Assembly: GCF_003268775.1 (NCBI RefSeq)
Contig: NZ_QLSU01000003.1
Span: 62,001-126,000 of the forward strand
Direction of reading: 5' to 3'
Length of the DNA: 64,000 nucleotides
Source of the DNA: Paraburkholderia unamae
Lineage (GTDB): Bacteria > Pseudomonadota > Gammaproteobacteria > Burkholderiales > Burkholderiaceae
Part shown: positions 51,576 to 59,920 of the stretch, in pieces
Layout: each line of letters starts with the position of its first letter
How positions within the stretch are numbered: position 1 is the stretch's first letter
Notes under the pieces: model-generated
Databases searched by the model: none
What the model saw: only the letters and a program-made list of their open reading frames with translations
What the model was told of the DNA's origin: nothing
Position numbers and translations under genes: made by a program

Positions 51576-52592
51576 CTAGCCGGATGCTTCGACGCCGTGC
51601 AGCGTTTCGTCCTTGCTCGCCGCGCTCGCGGCATTGAGCTGCTGATACGCCCGCCAGCGCGACGGCGACATGTCCTTGAGCAACAGGAACTGGCGGTTGA
51701 AGTTCGAGAGGTTGTTGAAGCCCACCTGGTAGCAGATGTCCGTGATGCTCAGTTCACCTGACATCAGGAGCTGGCAAGCCAGATTGATGCGCAACTGGTT
51801 CACGTAGCGCACGAACGACACGCCCGTATGGCGGCGGAAATAGCGCGAAAACGCGCTCACGCTCTGCCCCGCCAGTTCCGCGAGTTCGGTCTCGCGCAAC
51901 TCCTGCGAGAGGTTCTTGCCGATGAACGTCAGCACGTGGTTGATGCGCGTGCCCGCATAGCGCGCGGGGTCGGCGCGATACGTCTCGCTCGCGAGCGGCG
52001 CGGGCCCCGCGCTCTGCACGAGCAGGTCGAGCAACGAGAAAAACAGCGTCACGCGCCGCATGCCTTGCGCGCCCAGCATCTCGCGCAGGATCGGTTCGGC
52101 CGCCGCGCCCGTTTCCGGCGTGAACAGCAGCCCCCAGCGCGAGGCGTCGAGCAGCGGCTCGACGCGCCGGAACTCGGGAAACGCCTCCATCGCACGCGCA
52201 ATGAATTCCGCGTCGAATTGCAGGACGAGGCAGCGCTCGTCCACCTGCTCGTCGTGCGGCACGCTGCTCACCCAGTTGTGCGGGAGATTCGGGCCGATCA
52301 TCACGAGATTGCCGGGCGCAAAGCCGCCGATGAAATCACCCACGAAATACTTGCCCGTGGTCGAGGTGATGAGGTGAATCTCGTACTCGGGATGGAAGTG
52401 CCAGCGCACCGTGCGATAGGGGTAGCCATGCGACCAGACCTTGAACGACTCGTCGCGCGGCACGGCGACCAGTTCCAGGTCCGGCTGGGAATGGGTGGCC
52501 CGGCGCGCTTGCGTGTTCGTGTGCCCTTGCGTGTGCCCTTGCGTGTGCGATGGCGTGTGCGCCTGCGTCGTGGCAGCCCCAATGGTTTGCAT
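51576..52592 (-). CDS. AraC-family regulator of the sugar/pentitol operon
   Basis: The start at 52592 (GGAGGAGGACAG upstream) gives 338 residues. The N-terminus contains a His/Thr/Gln-rich tail encoded by 12-base repeats; then a cupin-like sensor domain (WSHGYPYRTVRWHFHPEYEIHLI) and the C-terminal double helix-turn-helix (LAELAGQSVSAFSRYFRRHTG and ITDICYQVGFNNLSNFNRQF). It is located upstream of the binding-protein gene on the same strand, 120 bases away, so it is the probable activator of the uptake operon. Confidence 0.9.
   Translation of the reverse strand: MQTIGAATTQAHTPSHTQGHTQGHTNTQARRATHSQPDLELVAVPRDESFKVWSHGYPYRTVRWHFHPEYEIHLITSTTGKYFVGDFIGGFAPGNLVMIGPNLPHNWVSSVPHDEQVDERCLVLQFDAEFIARAMEAFPEFRRVEPLLDASRWGLLFTPETGAAAEPILREMLGAQGMRRVTLFFSLLDLLVQSAGPAPLASETYRADPARYAGTRINHVLTFIGKNLSQELRETELAELAGQSVSAFSRYFRRHTGVSFVRYVNQLRINLACQLLMSGELSITDICYQVGFNNLSNFNRQFLLLKDMSPSRWRAYQQLNAASAASKDETLHGVEASG
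52521..52568 (-). repeat. Tandem 12-bp repeats in the 5' end of the AraC gene
   Basis: Four consecutive 12-base units (GTGCCCTTGCGT, identical twice, then two diverged copies) encode HTQG-type tetrapeptides in the N-terminal tail. A fifth degenerate unit precedes them (52509-52520). Whole-codon units make length change by slippage possible without a frameshift. Confidence 0.75.
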
Positions 52593-52850
52593 CTGTCCTC
52601 CTCCTGCACCGGTTTTTTCTTGTTTTGCGGCAGCTTGCGCCATGCCTCTTTGATCCCTGCCTGGCAACGCGCCGCCATGACTGAAAAGTAATCGCGACGC
52701 GCCCCTTTCACCACTGAAAATCAGACTACCGGCTGATACTTTTTTGCATTCGGGTTAGCCCTTAGCCGGTTCGCGGGCACTGAAAGTCAACTTTTGTGCA
52801 AAGCAACAGCCCTCTTTGCGCATGTCACCGCCGCCGCACCGGTCAACGCA

Positions 52851-53972
52851 CTAATCGCCGCAATCGCGCGCCGCCGGGTCGGGTTGATAGCGCTCCAGCC
52901 AGTACGCGTACTGCGCGGGCAACACCCACGATGGCCGCTCGATCTTCAGATGCTGCGCGGCCCGGTACGGGTAATGCGGATCGGCCAGATGCGCGCGGCC
53001 AATCATGGCGAGGTCCATCTGCTCCTCGGCGATCACGCGCTCGGCCACGCGCGGAATGTCCACGCCCCACGACGACGCAACCGGCAGGCCCGCGTCGCGC
53101 CGCACACGCGCCGAGACCGGCGCGAGAAACGCGGGGCCCCATGGAATCTTCGCGCCTGGAATCGAAAAGCCGACGCTCACGTTGAGCAAGTCGAGCCCTT
53201 CGGCGCGCATCGCACGCGTGAGCGCGATCGATTCGGTGAGCGTTTCTTCGTCGCGCCCGTCGTACTCGATCACGCCAAAGCGCGCCGTGAGCGGCAGATT
53301 GCCGGGCCACACCGCGCGCACGGCCGCCAGCGTTTCGAGCAGAAAGCGGCTGCGGCCTTCGAGGCTGCCGCCATAGGCGTCGGTGCGCTGATTCGAGTGC
53401 GCCGAGAAGAAGCTCTGCGCGAGGTAGCCGTGCGCGAAGTGCAGTTCGAGCCATTCGAAGCCCGCCGCACGCGCGCGTTGGGCCGCATCGACGAAACCCT
53501 GCTTCACGCGGGCGATATCGTCCAGCGTCATCGCGCGCGGCACGCGCGGCAGATTCGCGCCGAACGCAATGGCCGAAGGCGCGATGGGCTGCCACGCGCG
53601 CGGGTCGCCCTCGGGAATGTGGTCGTCGCCCTCCCACGGCCGGTTCGCGCTCGCCTTGCGGCCCGCGTGCGCGATCTGGATGCCGGGCACCGCGCCCTCG
53701 GCCTTGATCGACGCGGCGATGCGCGCCATGCCCTCGGCCTGCCCGTCGTTCCACAGGCCCGTGCAGGCGGGCGTGATGCGGCCTTCGGGCGACACCGCCG
53801 TGGCCTCGACGATGACGAGGCCCGCGCCGCCGCGCGCGATGGCCGGATAGTGCACCTGGTGCCACGCATTCGTCACGCCTTCGGTGGCGCTGTACTGGCA
53901 CATGGGCGGCACCGCAATGCGGTTGCGCAGCGTAACGTCCTTGAGTTTGAACGGACTGAACAAGGCTGACAT
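52851..53972 (-). CDS. Old Yellow Enzyme family NADH:flavin oxidoreductase (YqjM/XenA-like)
   Basis: The 373-residue protein begins MSALFSPFKLKDVTLRNRIAVPPMCQYSA, the FMN-barrel start; QIAHAGRKAS, WLELHFAHGYLAQSFFSAHSN-type and AYGGSLEGRSRF are the hallmark segments, with the HxxH-like substrate-binding pair replaced by the YqjM pattern (HAHGYL). The enzyme reduces activated alkenes of enones or nitro compounds with NAD(P)H. The start at 53972 follows GGAGGCATGAA. It is divergent from the decayed transporter. The physiological substrate is unknown. Confidence 0.93.
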   Translation of the reverse strand: MSALFSPFKLKDVTLRNRIAVPPMCQYSATEGVTNAWHQVHYPAIARGGAGLVIVEATAVSPEGRITPACTGLWNDGQAEGMARIAASIKAEGAVPGIQIAHAGRKASANRPWEGDDHIPEGDPRAWQPIAPSAIAFGANLPRVPRAMTLDDIARVKQGFVDAAQRARAAGFEWLELHFAHGYLAQSFFSAHSNQRTDAYGGSLEGRSRFLLETLAAVRAVWPGNLPLTARFGVIEYDGRDEETLTESIALTRAMRAEGLDLLNVSVGFSIPGAKIPWGPAFLAPVSARVRRDAGLPVASSWGVDIPRVAERVIAEEQMDLAMIGRAHLADPHYPYRAAQHLKIERPSWVLPAQYAYWLERYQPDPAARDCGD

Positions 53973-54187
53973 TTCATGCCTCCAGGCGGGGGTTCGGGGA
54001 AGACCGGCAATGAGCGGCGCGCGTGGGCCGCGCGCCTCGCGCCGCCGCCCGTGTGCAAGCGCGAACGCGGGGCGTGGAAGCGGCGCATCGACTCCCACAT
54101 TAGGCGAAATTTGCGCACTGCGGCGAATGCGTGAAAAGAAGCGCGCCACCCGGGCCGCGGTTCCTGGACGAGGATCTCTTATGCGAT

Positions 54188-54664
54188 ACGCCGAGTCATG
54201 GCCGTCCCCCACGCCGGGCTATTGCCGTGGCGGCGCTCGGCAACGCGATCGAATAGTTCGACTGCATCGATGCCTGGGGTCTCACCTATCTTTCCGCTGC
54301 GCTGTTTCCCGGCAGCACGGCCAGCGCCACGCTGTTCGCGCTCGGCACGTTTGCCATTGCGCTGCTGATCCGGCCGCCCGGCGGCCTGCTCCATGCGCCG
54401 CAGCTCGCCACCATCCCGGCGATGTTCCCTACCCACGTGCGTTACGCGGGCATGGCGATCGCCTGTAAGGTCTCGACGTCGCTGTTCTGCGGCACCGCGC
54501 CGATCGTGAGCGACTGGCTTGTCGACAAGACCGGCAACCCGCTCGTTCCGGCCTGCTACATGATGGCCGCCTGCGCGGTGGGCGCAATCGCACTCTTTTT
54601 CGTGATCGGGACGAAGGGATGCTCGTTGCGCGGACATCAGGTCCCGGACAAAGAGAGGGCGTGA
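54188..54664 (+). pseudogene. Decayed MHS-family (ProP-like) proton symporter
   Basis: One reading frame contains GNAIE-stop-FDCIDAWGLTYLSAALFPG, which corresponds to the GNALEWFDF start of TM1 in metabolite:H+ symporters with TGG changed to TAG. It continues through TM2 to LLIRPPGGL, then jumps directly to a late segment, QLATIPAMFPTHVRYAGMAIACK, and ends IALFFVIGTKG. So an internal stop and a large internal deletion (most of TM3-TM9) are both present. The 5' limit is unclear. It lies before a strong terminator. Confidence 0.85.
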
Positions 54665-54695
54665 TGGCTTGATCGGATGGGCGTTGTTTCGAGGA

Positions 54696-54727
54696 AATGC
54701 CCGGCGTTGCGCCGGGCATTTTTCTTT
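54696..54727 (+). terminator. Strong rho-independent terminator
   Basis: Perfect 11-bp stem (54696-54706 with 54710-54720) with a TTG loop, followed by TTTTTCTTTT. It ends transcription coming from the decayed transporter. On the other strand the T tract is poor. Confidence 0.92.
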
Positions 54728-54801
54728 TCAGTATACGCTGCAACGCTTGCCACTCTGTTGCGTGCGCAACGTTATCGGGATGCTGCGTGCCTGCGCATCA
54801 A

Positions 54802-56940
54802 TCAATGCGGCACGTTCACCACGCCGTCGCGCACCTGGATCGCGTTGCTGCCCGGATTCGCGACGATGGACGGCAGGTTGCTCACGCTCAGCGCAGGCGC
54901 GGCGCCCGCACTGCCGCCGCGCGGTATCGTGCGGATCACCTGCGACGGCGGCAGCGGCGTGCCGTTCTTCAGATGATTCCACATCAGGTTGAGCGCCTCC
55001 AGGTTGTAGTAATGAACGGGCACGAAATGGTTGTCGAAGCCCGGCACGCCGAGGAACGCATCGAAGTGCTGACCGTTCATCACCTCGTAGAGCGACAACT
55101 GGCTGCGCGAGCCTTCGCGCTCGCTGTTCGCCGCCAGATACGCGCGCGAGGCATGGTTGATCGGCACCAGCGCGTCGCTGCGGCCCTGCACGATGATGGC
55201 GGGCTTGCCGTGCAGGTTCGCATTCACGCTGATGGCCTGCACGCTCTGGCGCATGCGCGGGTCGCGGTTCGTCCACAGCGTGCGCAGGCACACCGCGCCC
55301 GCGAAGCTCGCGTCGGGCGTCGCCAGCCGATGATCGGCCCCGCCCGGCGGCGTGACGTTGTAGACGAGACTCACGCCATTGGTGGGCGGCACGCCGTTGC
55401 CCAGCCCGAACACGGTCAGCATGGGCGAGACGGCGGGCGCGACGCCCGCGGCACCCGTCGACGCATTGGTCGTGCCGAAGCTGAAGCCGCACAGGTTGTC
55501 CACCACGCTCGCGCGCATGTACGCGTTCGCGTAGGTCACGGCAACGGCCGGCACGGCCTGCGAGTCCCACATGGGCGCCTGGAGCAGGTCCGAATCGGCT
55601 TCGTAACCGGCTGCATGTAGACGCGCGAGCGCGTCGTTCGCCTGGGCCTGCGTGTCGCCGCCGTGCACGTAGCCGGACGCCGCCAGCGAGGCGCAACGCG
55701 CCTCGCGAATCGCGGTCGTCGTGGCAGCGGGCAGCGCCGTGAGGTACGGGGCCCCGGTGGCCGCGTCCGCGAGCGCCGCGCACGGTTGCAGCAGGTTGGC
55801 GAGCGTCATGTAGTCGGCGAGCGGCTTGCCCGCTTCGGCGATGCGCTGGCCGCCTTCCCTCACCTGCGCGTCACCGGGCATGCGCACGTTGATCTGCGGC
55901 TCGCCCACCACCACCGCCGTGATCCATTTGCCGGGGTCCTGCTCGGCCGCCGCGAGCGCCGCGCCGCCGCCGTTGCTCACCGAAGCCGCGATCGTCGTGA
56001 TGTCGCCGGGCGCGTAGCGTACGCCGCGATTCGACGCGTCCACGCGCGGCCCGAACTGCTGGTTGAGCACCCAGTAAGCGAACTGCACGGCTTCGAGCGT
56101 GTCCTTGCCCCAGTCCGCTTCCGGATTCTGCTGCGAATGCGCGTGCTTGAACGCATAGCGATTCGGGTACTTCTGGTTGTACGCGGCGAGCGCGCCGGCA
56201 GGCACGTTCGCGGTGAAAAGACTCGTGCGCCCGGCCGTTGCGGCGTTGGCCGTGAGGCCGTCGATCAGCGTAACCGCGCCGGTCATCAATTCGTGCGCGC
56301 CGTTGCCCGAGCCCTTGTCGGTGTATGCGACCGCGCAGCCGCGCTTGAGTCCCCACTCGCCGGCCGCCGAGATCGCGCCGTACACGCCGCGCGAGCCCGA
56401 CGACGTCGCCGTGACGATGCAGGGGTTCGCCGGGTCGAAGCTCGTCGGCACCTGAACGAGGAGGCTGACGTTCTGGCGGCCCGAGCCGTCGTCGGCATAC
56501 GCCAGATATTCCGCGCCCGCAATCTTGCCTTCGCCGAGCGTGTCGTTGCCGTAGAGGTCGACGTTGGGCCCCCAGAAGCGCCCATAGCCGCCGTTCACGC
56601 TCATGTCCACGAGCGCGCGATAGTTCGACCAGATGGCGAGCCTGCGCAACTCAGCAGCCGTTGGCGCAGCCGGGTTCGCGATCGCCGGTTGCGCGCCCGC
56701 CAGGCCGGTCTTGCCGAGACCGGCGGTGAGCAGGTCGTCGCTCACGCCGTCGTAGCTCGTCGTTCTCAGGCTGCTCGCCACCACGAACGACGGCAGTCTG
56801 TTCATCGCGGGGCGGCCGCCGTTGTGATCGCCTGATTGCATGTCTGCTTGCGCGCCCGGCACGAGCGCCGCGGCCGTTATCGCCATCGCGGCGCCGAGCC
56901 GCACGGTTTTACGTCGGACTGCGAACGGGGTGTCTCTCAT
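54802..56940 (-). CDS. D-(-)-3-hydroxybutyrate oligomer hydrolase
   Basis: The 712-residue protein starts at 56940, after AAGGAAACACG, with a signal peptide (residues 1-33, ending AQA). The family (PF10605) is recognised by SFVVASSLRTTSYDGVSDDLLTAGLG, AEYLAYADDGSGRQNVSLLVQVP, CIVTATSSGSRGVYGAI and YALLDLTH-type Asn/Ser-rich blocks; the conserved SVSNGGGAALAAAE segment carries a likely catalytic Ser. The enzyme cleaves 3HB oligomers released from poly-3-hydroxybutyrate to monomers. Its signal peptide suggests secretion. It stands alone by spacing, and the regulator is not obvious. Confidence 0.92.
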   Translation of the reverse strand: MRDTPFAVRRKTVRLGAAMAITAAALVPGAQADMQSGDHNGGRPAMNRLPSFVVASSLRTTSYDGVSDDLLTAGLGKTGLAGAQPAIANPAAPTAAELRRLAIWSNYRALVDMSVNGGYGRFWGPNVDLYGNDTLGEGKIAGAEYLAYADDGSGRQNVSLLVQVPTSFDPANPCIVTATSSGSRGVYGAISAAGEWGLKRGCAVAYTDKGSGNGAHELMTGAVTLIDGLTANAATAGRTSLFTANVPAGALAAYNQKYPNRYAFKHAHSQQNPEADWGKDTLEAVQFAYWVLNQQFGPRVDASNRGVRYAPGDITTIAASVSNGGGAALAAAEQDPGKWITAVVVGEPQINVRMPGDAQVREGGQRIAEAGKPLADYMTLANLLQPCAALADAATGAPYLTALPAATTTAIREARCASLAASGYVHGGDTQAQANDALARLHAAGYEADSDLLQAPMWDSQAVPAVAVTYANAYMRASVVDNLCGFSFGTTNASTGAAGVAPAVSPMLTVFGLGNGVPPTNGVSLVYNVTPPGGADHRLATPDASFAGAVCLRTLWTNRDPRMRQSVQAISVNANLHGKPAIIVQGRSDALVPINHASRAYLAANSEREGSRSQLSLYEVMNGQHFDAFLGVPGFDNHFVPVHYYNLEALNLMWNHLKNGTPLPPSQVIRTIPRGGSAGAAPALSVSNLPSIVANPGSNAIQVRDGVVNVPH

Positions 56941-57166
56941 CGTGTTTCCTTGTTTGTTGTCGGGACAAGTCGCACTGCATCGGCAATACCGTTCTGCTGC
57001 GCCGCGTCGCGGCGCCACTGGACATTAGGACATCCTGATCGCGGATACCAGGAGAGATTGCACACGGCCCGCCAGCGCGTGCGCGCGGGGCTCGAAGCGG
57101 CGCGACGATGTCGCGAAGGAAGGAGGATGTGAAGGGAGGAGATGAAGCGGGGGATGTGAAGCGACA

Positions 57167-57214
57167 GGCGTTGCGCGCGGTGAGTCAGGAGGTTTTCGAA
57201 CCTCGCGCAACGCC
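57167..57214. repeat. Long hairpin near the end of the small exported-protein gene
   Basis: Perfect 11-base arms (57167-57177 with 57204-57214) enclose an inner AGGTT-TTCG-AACCT hairpin. It lies 12 bases beyond the minus-strand stop at 57226. A T tract is on the wrong side for a classical terminator, so the role is uncertain. Confidence 0.5.
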
Positions 57215-57225
57215 GGAAGAAAAAA

Positions 57226-57657
57226 TCAGCGGTACGTGGTCGTCGAAGATTGCAGCTTCGTCAACGTGCCGTTCTTGAACCGGTACCAGCCGTCGGCGCC
57301 TTGCATCACGACTTCGTCGGGTTGCCAGAATACGCGCTTGATCGTCAGGCGCGCGTTCACGCGTTGCACGAGCGGCGGCTTGTGGCGCAAGTCGTACAGC
57401 ACGGGACCAAAGGCGGTCTGCACGAGCATGCGTGTGACCGTGGCGTTGTCGCGACCGGTTTCGTCGAAATGCGCGAGCGTCTTCGCGTCGAAGCGGTCGA
57501 AGATTTCCTTGTCGAGCATGGCCACGAAATCGCGGTCGTCGCGCACGAACTGCATGGTGCCGGAAGGGGTGGTGAACTCGCCCGGTGCGTTGCTTTGCGC
57601 ATGCGCGAAGCTCGCGAACGAGACGGCCGCGAGCGCGGCGAATAACAGTCGTTTCAT
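57226..57657 (-). CDS. Exported protein of unknown function
   Basis: The 143-residue protein has a signal peptide (residues 1-20, ending AHAQ) and a mature part with RDDRDFVAMLDKEIFDRFDAKTLAHFDETG, then LYDLRHKPPLVQRVNARLTIKRVFW and a short FKNGTLTKLQ end. The pattern alternates helix and beta strand. I do not recognise it. Start and stop are supported by GGAACGCAACATG and by the hairpin after the stop. It is likely monocistronic. Confidence 0.7.
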   Translation of the reverse strand: MKRLLFAALAAVSFASFAHAQSNAPGEFTTPSGTMQFVRDDRDFVAMLDKEIFDRFDAKTLAHFDETGRDNATVTRMLVQTAFGPVLYDLRHKPPLVQRVNARLTIKRVFWQPDEVVMQGADGWYRFKNGTLTKLQSSTTTYR

Positions 57658-57851
57658 GTTGCGTTCCAGATTGGGCGGCCGCCCCGGTGCGGGAGCGGGA
57701 CTCGAAAGCGTGGCTTTCCGGGCATTTTCGTTGATTTTGCCCGTTACGTCGAATGCCTCAATCCGTGCGGTCAGCGCCTTGTGGCGTGCGTCGCCGCGTG
57801 CTTCGGGCGGCGACCGGACTTGCGTCGGATCGCCGCGGTGAACGGGGCCAT

Positions 57852-58193
57852 TTAGCGTGCGCCGCCCGGCAGCACCTTGGAAATGTCGCCCGTCGCGCTC
57901 GCCACGAGCACGTAGTCGCCCGCCACGCCAACCCAGTGGTAGCCACGCGCAGGCGCTTCCAGGCCATGCTGACGCCAGTCGTCGACGACGAAGATGCGGT
58001 CGCGGTATTCGGGCGGCAGCCGGTCGCCGCGATGCCAGTCTTGATGCGGAATGGCCCCGACCGCGCGATTGGCCCGCTCGATCGACGGGTTCGCCTGGCT
58101 GGCAGGACCGTGCCCGGGCTGCGCGGCGAACACACTCGATGTGGTGGCAAGCAGTGCGGCAATGACGAGTAAGGTGGTGACTTTCGATTTCAT
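57852..58193 (-). CDS. RcnB-like periplasmic protein
   Basis: The 113-residue protein has a signal peptide (residues 1-23, ending FAA) and the RcnB signature at the C-terminus: DDWRQHGLEAPARGYHWVGVAGDYVLVASATGDI, similar to the LPxYR...YxWVRVGxDYVLV pattern. RcnB proteins in E. coli tune nickel/cobalt export without binding metal. Similar proteins are multiplied in Burkholderiaceae. It is the middle of three small exported genes on the minus strand (57226-58451). Confidence 0.85.
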   Translation of the reverse strand: MKSKVTTLLVIAALLATTSSVFAAQPGHGPASQANPSIERANRAVGAIPHQDWHRGDRLPPEYRDRIFVVDDWRQHGLEAPARGYHWVGVAGDYVLVASATGDISKVLPGGAR

Positions 58194-58232
58194 GGTGATG
58201 CCTCGAATGATCGTTGGGGGACTGAGGTGAAT

Positions 58233-58451
58233 CTAACGGCCGGTGTGCTCGCCGCCGGTTTCACCTGCTTCGGACGGCGTGGCGCGACGCCCTGCGCCCG
58301 CGGCGCCGGTGGCCGCACGCTTCTTGGTGGCCGGCGGGCTATGCGGGGCATGCGTGGGCGGCGTCATCTGGGCCCACGCGAACAGCGGCGCCATGACGAG
58401 GAGACCGGCGATAGCCATCGTGGCATTGAGTCGCTCGAAGTACGTTTTCAC
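58233..58451 (-). CDS. Small exported protein with GTG start
   Basis: The product is 72 residues from the GTG at 58451, with AGGGAG six bases upstream. It starts MKTYFERLNATMAIAGLLVMAPLFAWAQ, which is a signal peptide, and the rest is a Pro/Thr/Ala/Gly-rich, His-containing disordered tail. Longer starts lack a ribosome-binding site. A perfect 17-base palindrome 27 bases upstream suggests tight regulation. Function unknown. Confidence 0.6.
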   Translation of the reverse strand: MKTYFERLNATMAIAGLLVMAPLFAWAQMTPPTHAPHSPPATKKRAATGAAGAGRRATPSEAGETGGEHTGR

Positions 58452-58477
58452 GGTGTTCTCCCTGGCAGGAAAATAAA

Positions 58478-58494
58478 GGATAACTAAGTTATCC
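58478..58494. promoter_or_regulatory. Perfect palindromic operator upstream of the small exported gene
   Basis: GGATAAC-TAA-GTTATCC is a perfect 7+3+7 inverted repeat, 27 bases before the GTG start. A second inverted pair, CTTACG (58551-58556) and CGTAAG (58571-58576), lies further up. The first looks like a TetR- or MarR-family operator; the regulator is not identified. Confidence 0.5.
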
Positions 58495-58671
58495 GTAGAT
58501 CGACTCAAGGTCGAAGGAGACCCTGAGGACGGCTTGTTCCGGATTCAAAGCTTACGGCAAGTTTACATTTCGTAAGATTCGAGAGCAAGCCGTCAACACG
58601 CGGATTTCGTGCGGCGTAACGCCCCACGAAATGTCATGGGGCAAGGGGGCTACGCGCATGGCGCATCGACA

Positions 58672-59685
58672 TTAATTCTCGTTCAGGCTCACCCAGTTCC
58701 CATCGCGAGCCGAGCGAAACACCGCGTCGATCACCCGCATGTTTGCGCAAGCATCTTCCAGCGCGATGGCCTGCGGGCCGCCGGTCAGGATCGCCTCGGC
58801 AAACACCGCCGCGGCCACACCGTATTGATCGCAAAGCGCAAGCTCCACCCAGCGATCGGCATGCACGCCTGCGCTCGTCTGCCCGCTCACCCACAGGCGC
58901 GTTGGCCGGTCATTGGGCGCGTTGAACGGAATCTCGACCTCCACCCGCCCCTGGGTGCCATGAAACTGCATGCGCTGATAAGGATGGACTTGCGTGGAGT
59001 AGAAGAAGCTTGCCTGCACGCCTTCGAAATCCATCAGCACGGAGCCGAGCCGGTCCACTTCGAACGCCGGGTCGCGCTCCATCAGCGCGACCACCCGCCT
59101 CGGCTCGCGCCCGATGACAAAGCGCGAAGTCGTGATCGGATAACAGCCGATGTCCAGCAAGCCGCCACCGCCCAGTTCGCTCTGGTTGCGGATGTCGTGC
59201 GCATTGGTGTTGTAGTACGTGAAGCCTCCGGTCACCGCGCGCAATTCGCCGATCACGCCTTCGTCGATCAAGGCGCGCACCTTCAGCCACTGAGGATGCG
59301 TGCGCACCATGAAGGCTTCCTGGATGTAGCGTCCGCTCGCATCGCGCGCGGCGATGAGCCGCTGCGCCTGTTGCGCGTCGAGCCCGATGGGCTTTTCACA
59401 CAGCACGTGCTTGCCCGCCTCGGCGGACTTGATGGTCCATTCCACGTGAAGGTGATTGGGCAACGATATGTACACCGCATCGATTTCCGGGTCGGCCAGC
59501 AACGCTTCGTAGCTTTCGTAGGCGTGCGCCAGGCCGTATTTCGCGGCGGCCTCATGGGCCCGTTGCGCAGATCGCGAAGCGATGCCCTTTACGCGGCACC
59601 TGGGCGCGTGGTGCATCGGCACGACGACCTTGTCGTTGATCTTCGCCGTGCCGAGTATCCCCCAGACGATTTCATCCTTTGCCAT
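58672..59685 (-). CDS. Gfo/Idh/MocA family oxidoreductase
   Basis: The 337-residue protein has the N-terminal Rossmann domain (GILGTAKINDKVVVPMHHA) and the EKPIGLDAQQAQRL motif (Lys of EKP catalytic), with ALLADPEIDAVYISLPNHLHVEW between. The C-terminal domain carries GGGGLLDIGCYPITTSRFVIG, the DxxxYxx block of the family. These enzymes oxidise or reduce sugars, inositols or dihydrodiols with NAD(P). It is divergent from the phosphoesterase gene at 59921 with 235 bases between. Substrate is unknown; no pathway partner is near. Confidence 0.92.
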   Translation of the reverse strand: MAKDEIVWGILGTAKINDKVVVPMHHAPRCRVKGIASRSAQRAHEAAAKYGLAHAYESYEALLADPEIDAVYISLPNHLHVEWTIKSAEAGKHVLCEKPIGLDAQQAQRLIAARDASGRYIQEAFMVRTHPQWLKVRALIDEGVIGELRAVTGGFTYYNTNAHDIRNQSELGGGGLLDIGCYPITTSRFVIGREPRRVVALMERDPAFEVDRLGSVLMDFEGVQASFFYSTQVHPYQRMQFHGTQGRVEVEIPFNAPNDRPTRLWVSGQTSAGVHADRWVELALCDQYGVAAAVFAEAILTGGPQAIALEDACANMRVIDAVFRSARDGNWVSLNEN

Positions 59686-59920
59686 GACATCCCCTTGCGC
59701 GTTGTATTTGCGCGGACGGTTCGAGCCGGAATGCGTGCGCCGCAGCCCTGCGGCCGCGCCAGTTTACACCTGCGCAATGCGTGGCCCACGCGGCCTGCCG
59801 CCGGTTTCGCCGCGCCACTGACGGCAAGATGAAAGCGCGCCGTCATCACAGGTTCGCCGTTAGCCGCCACATTGCTTGGGTTGTGCGCAAGTCCATCCAC
59901 GCAATACAACGAGGTGAAAC

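Noticed and set aside
58551..58576. CTTACG/CGTAAG inverted pair as a PhoP-type box
   Set aside because: The spacing and sequence do not match the PhoP direct repeat closely enough to claim it.
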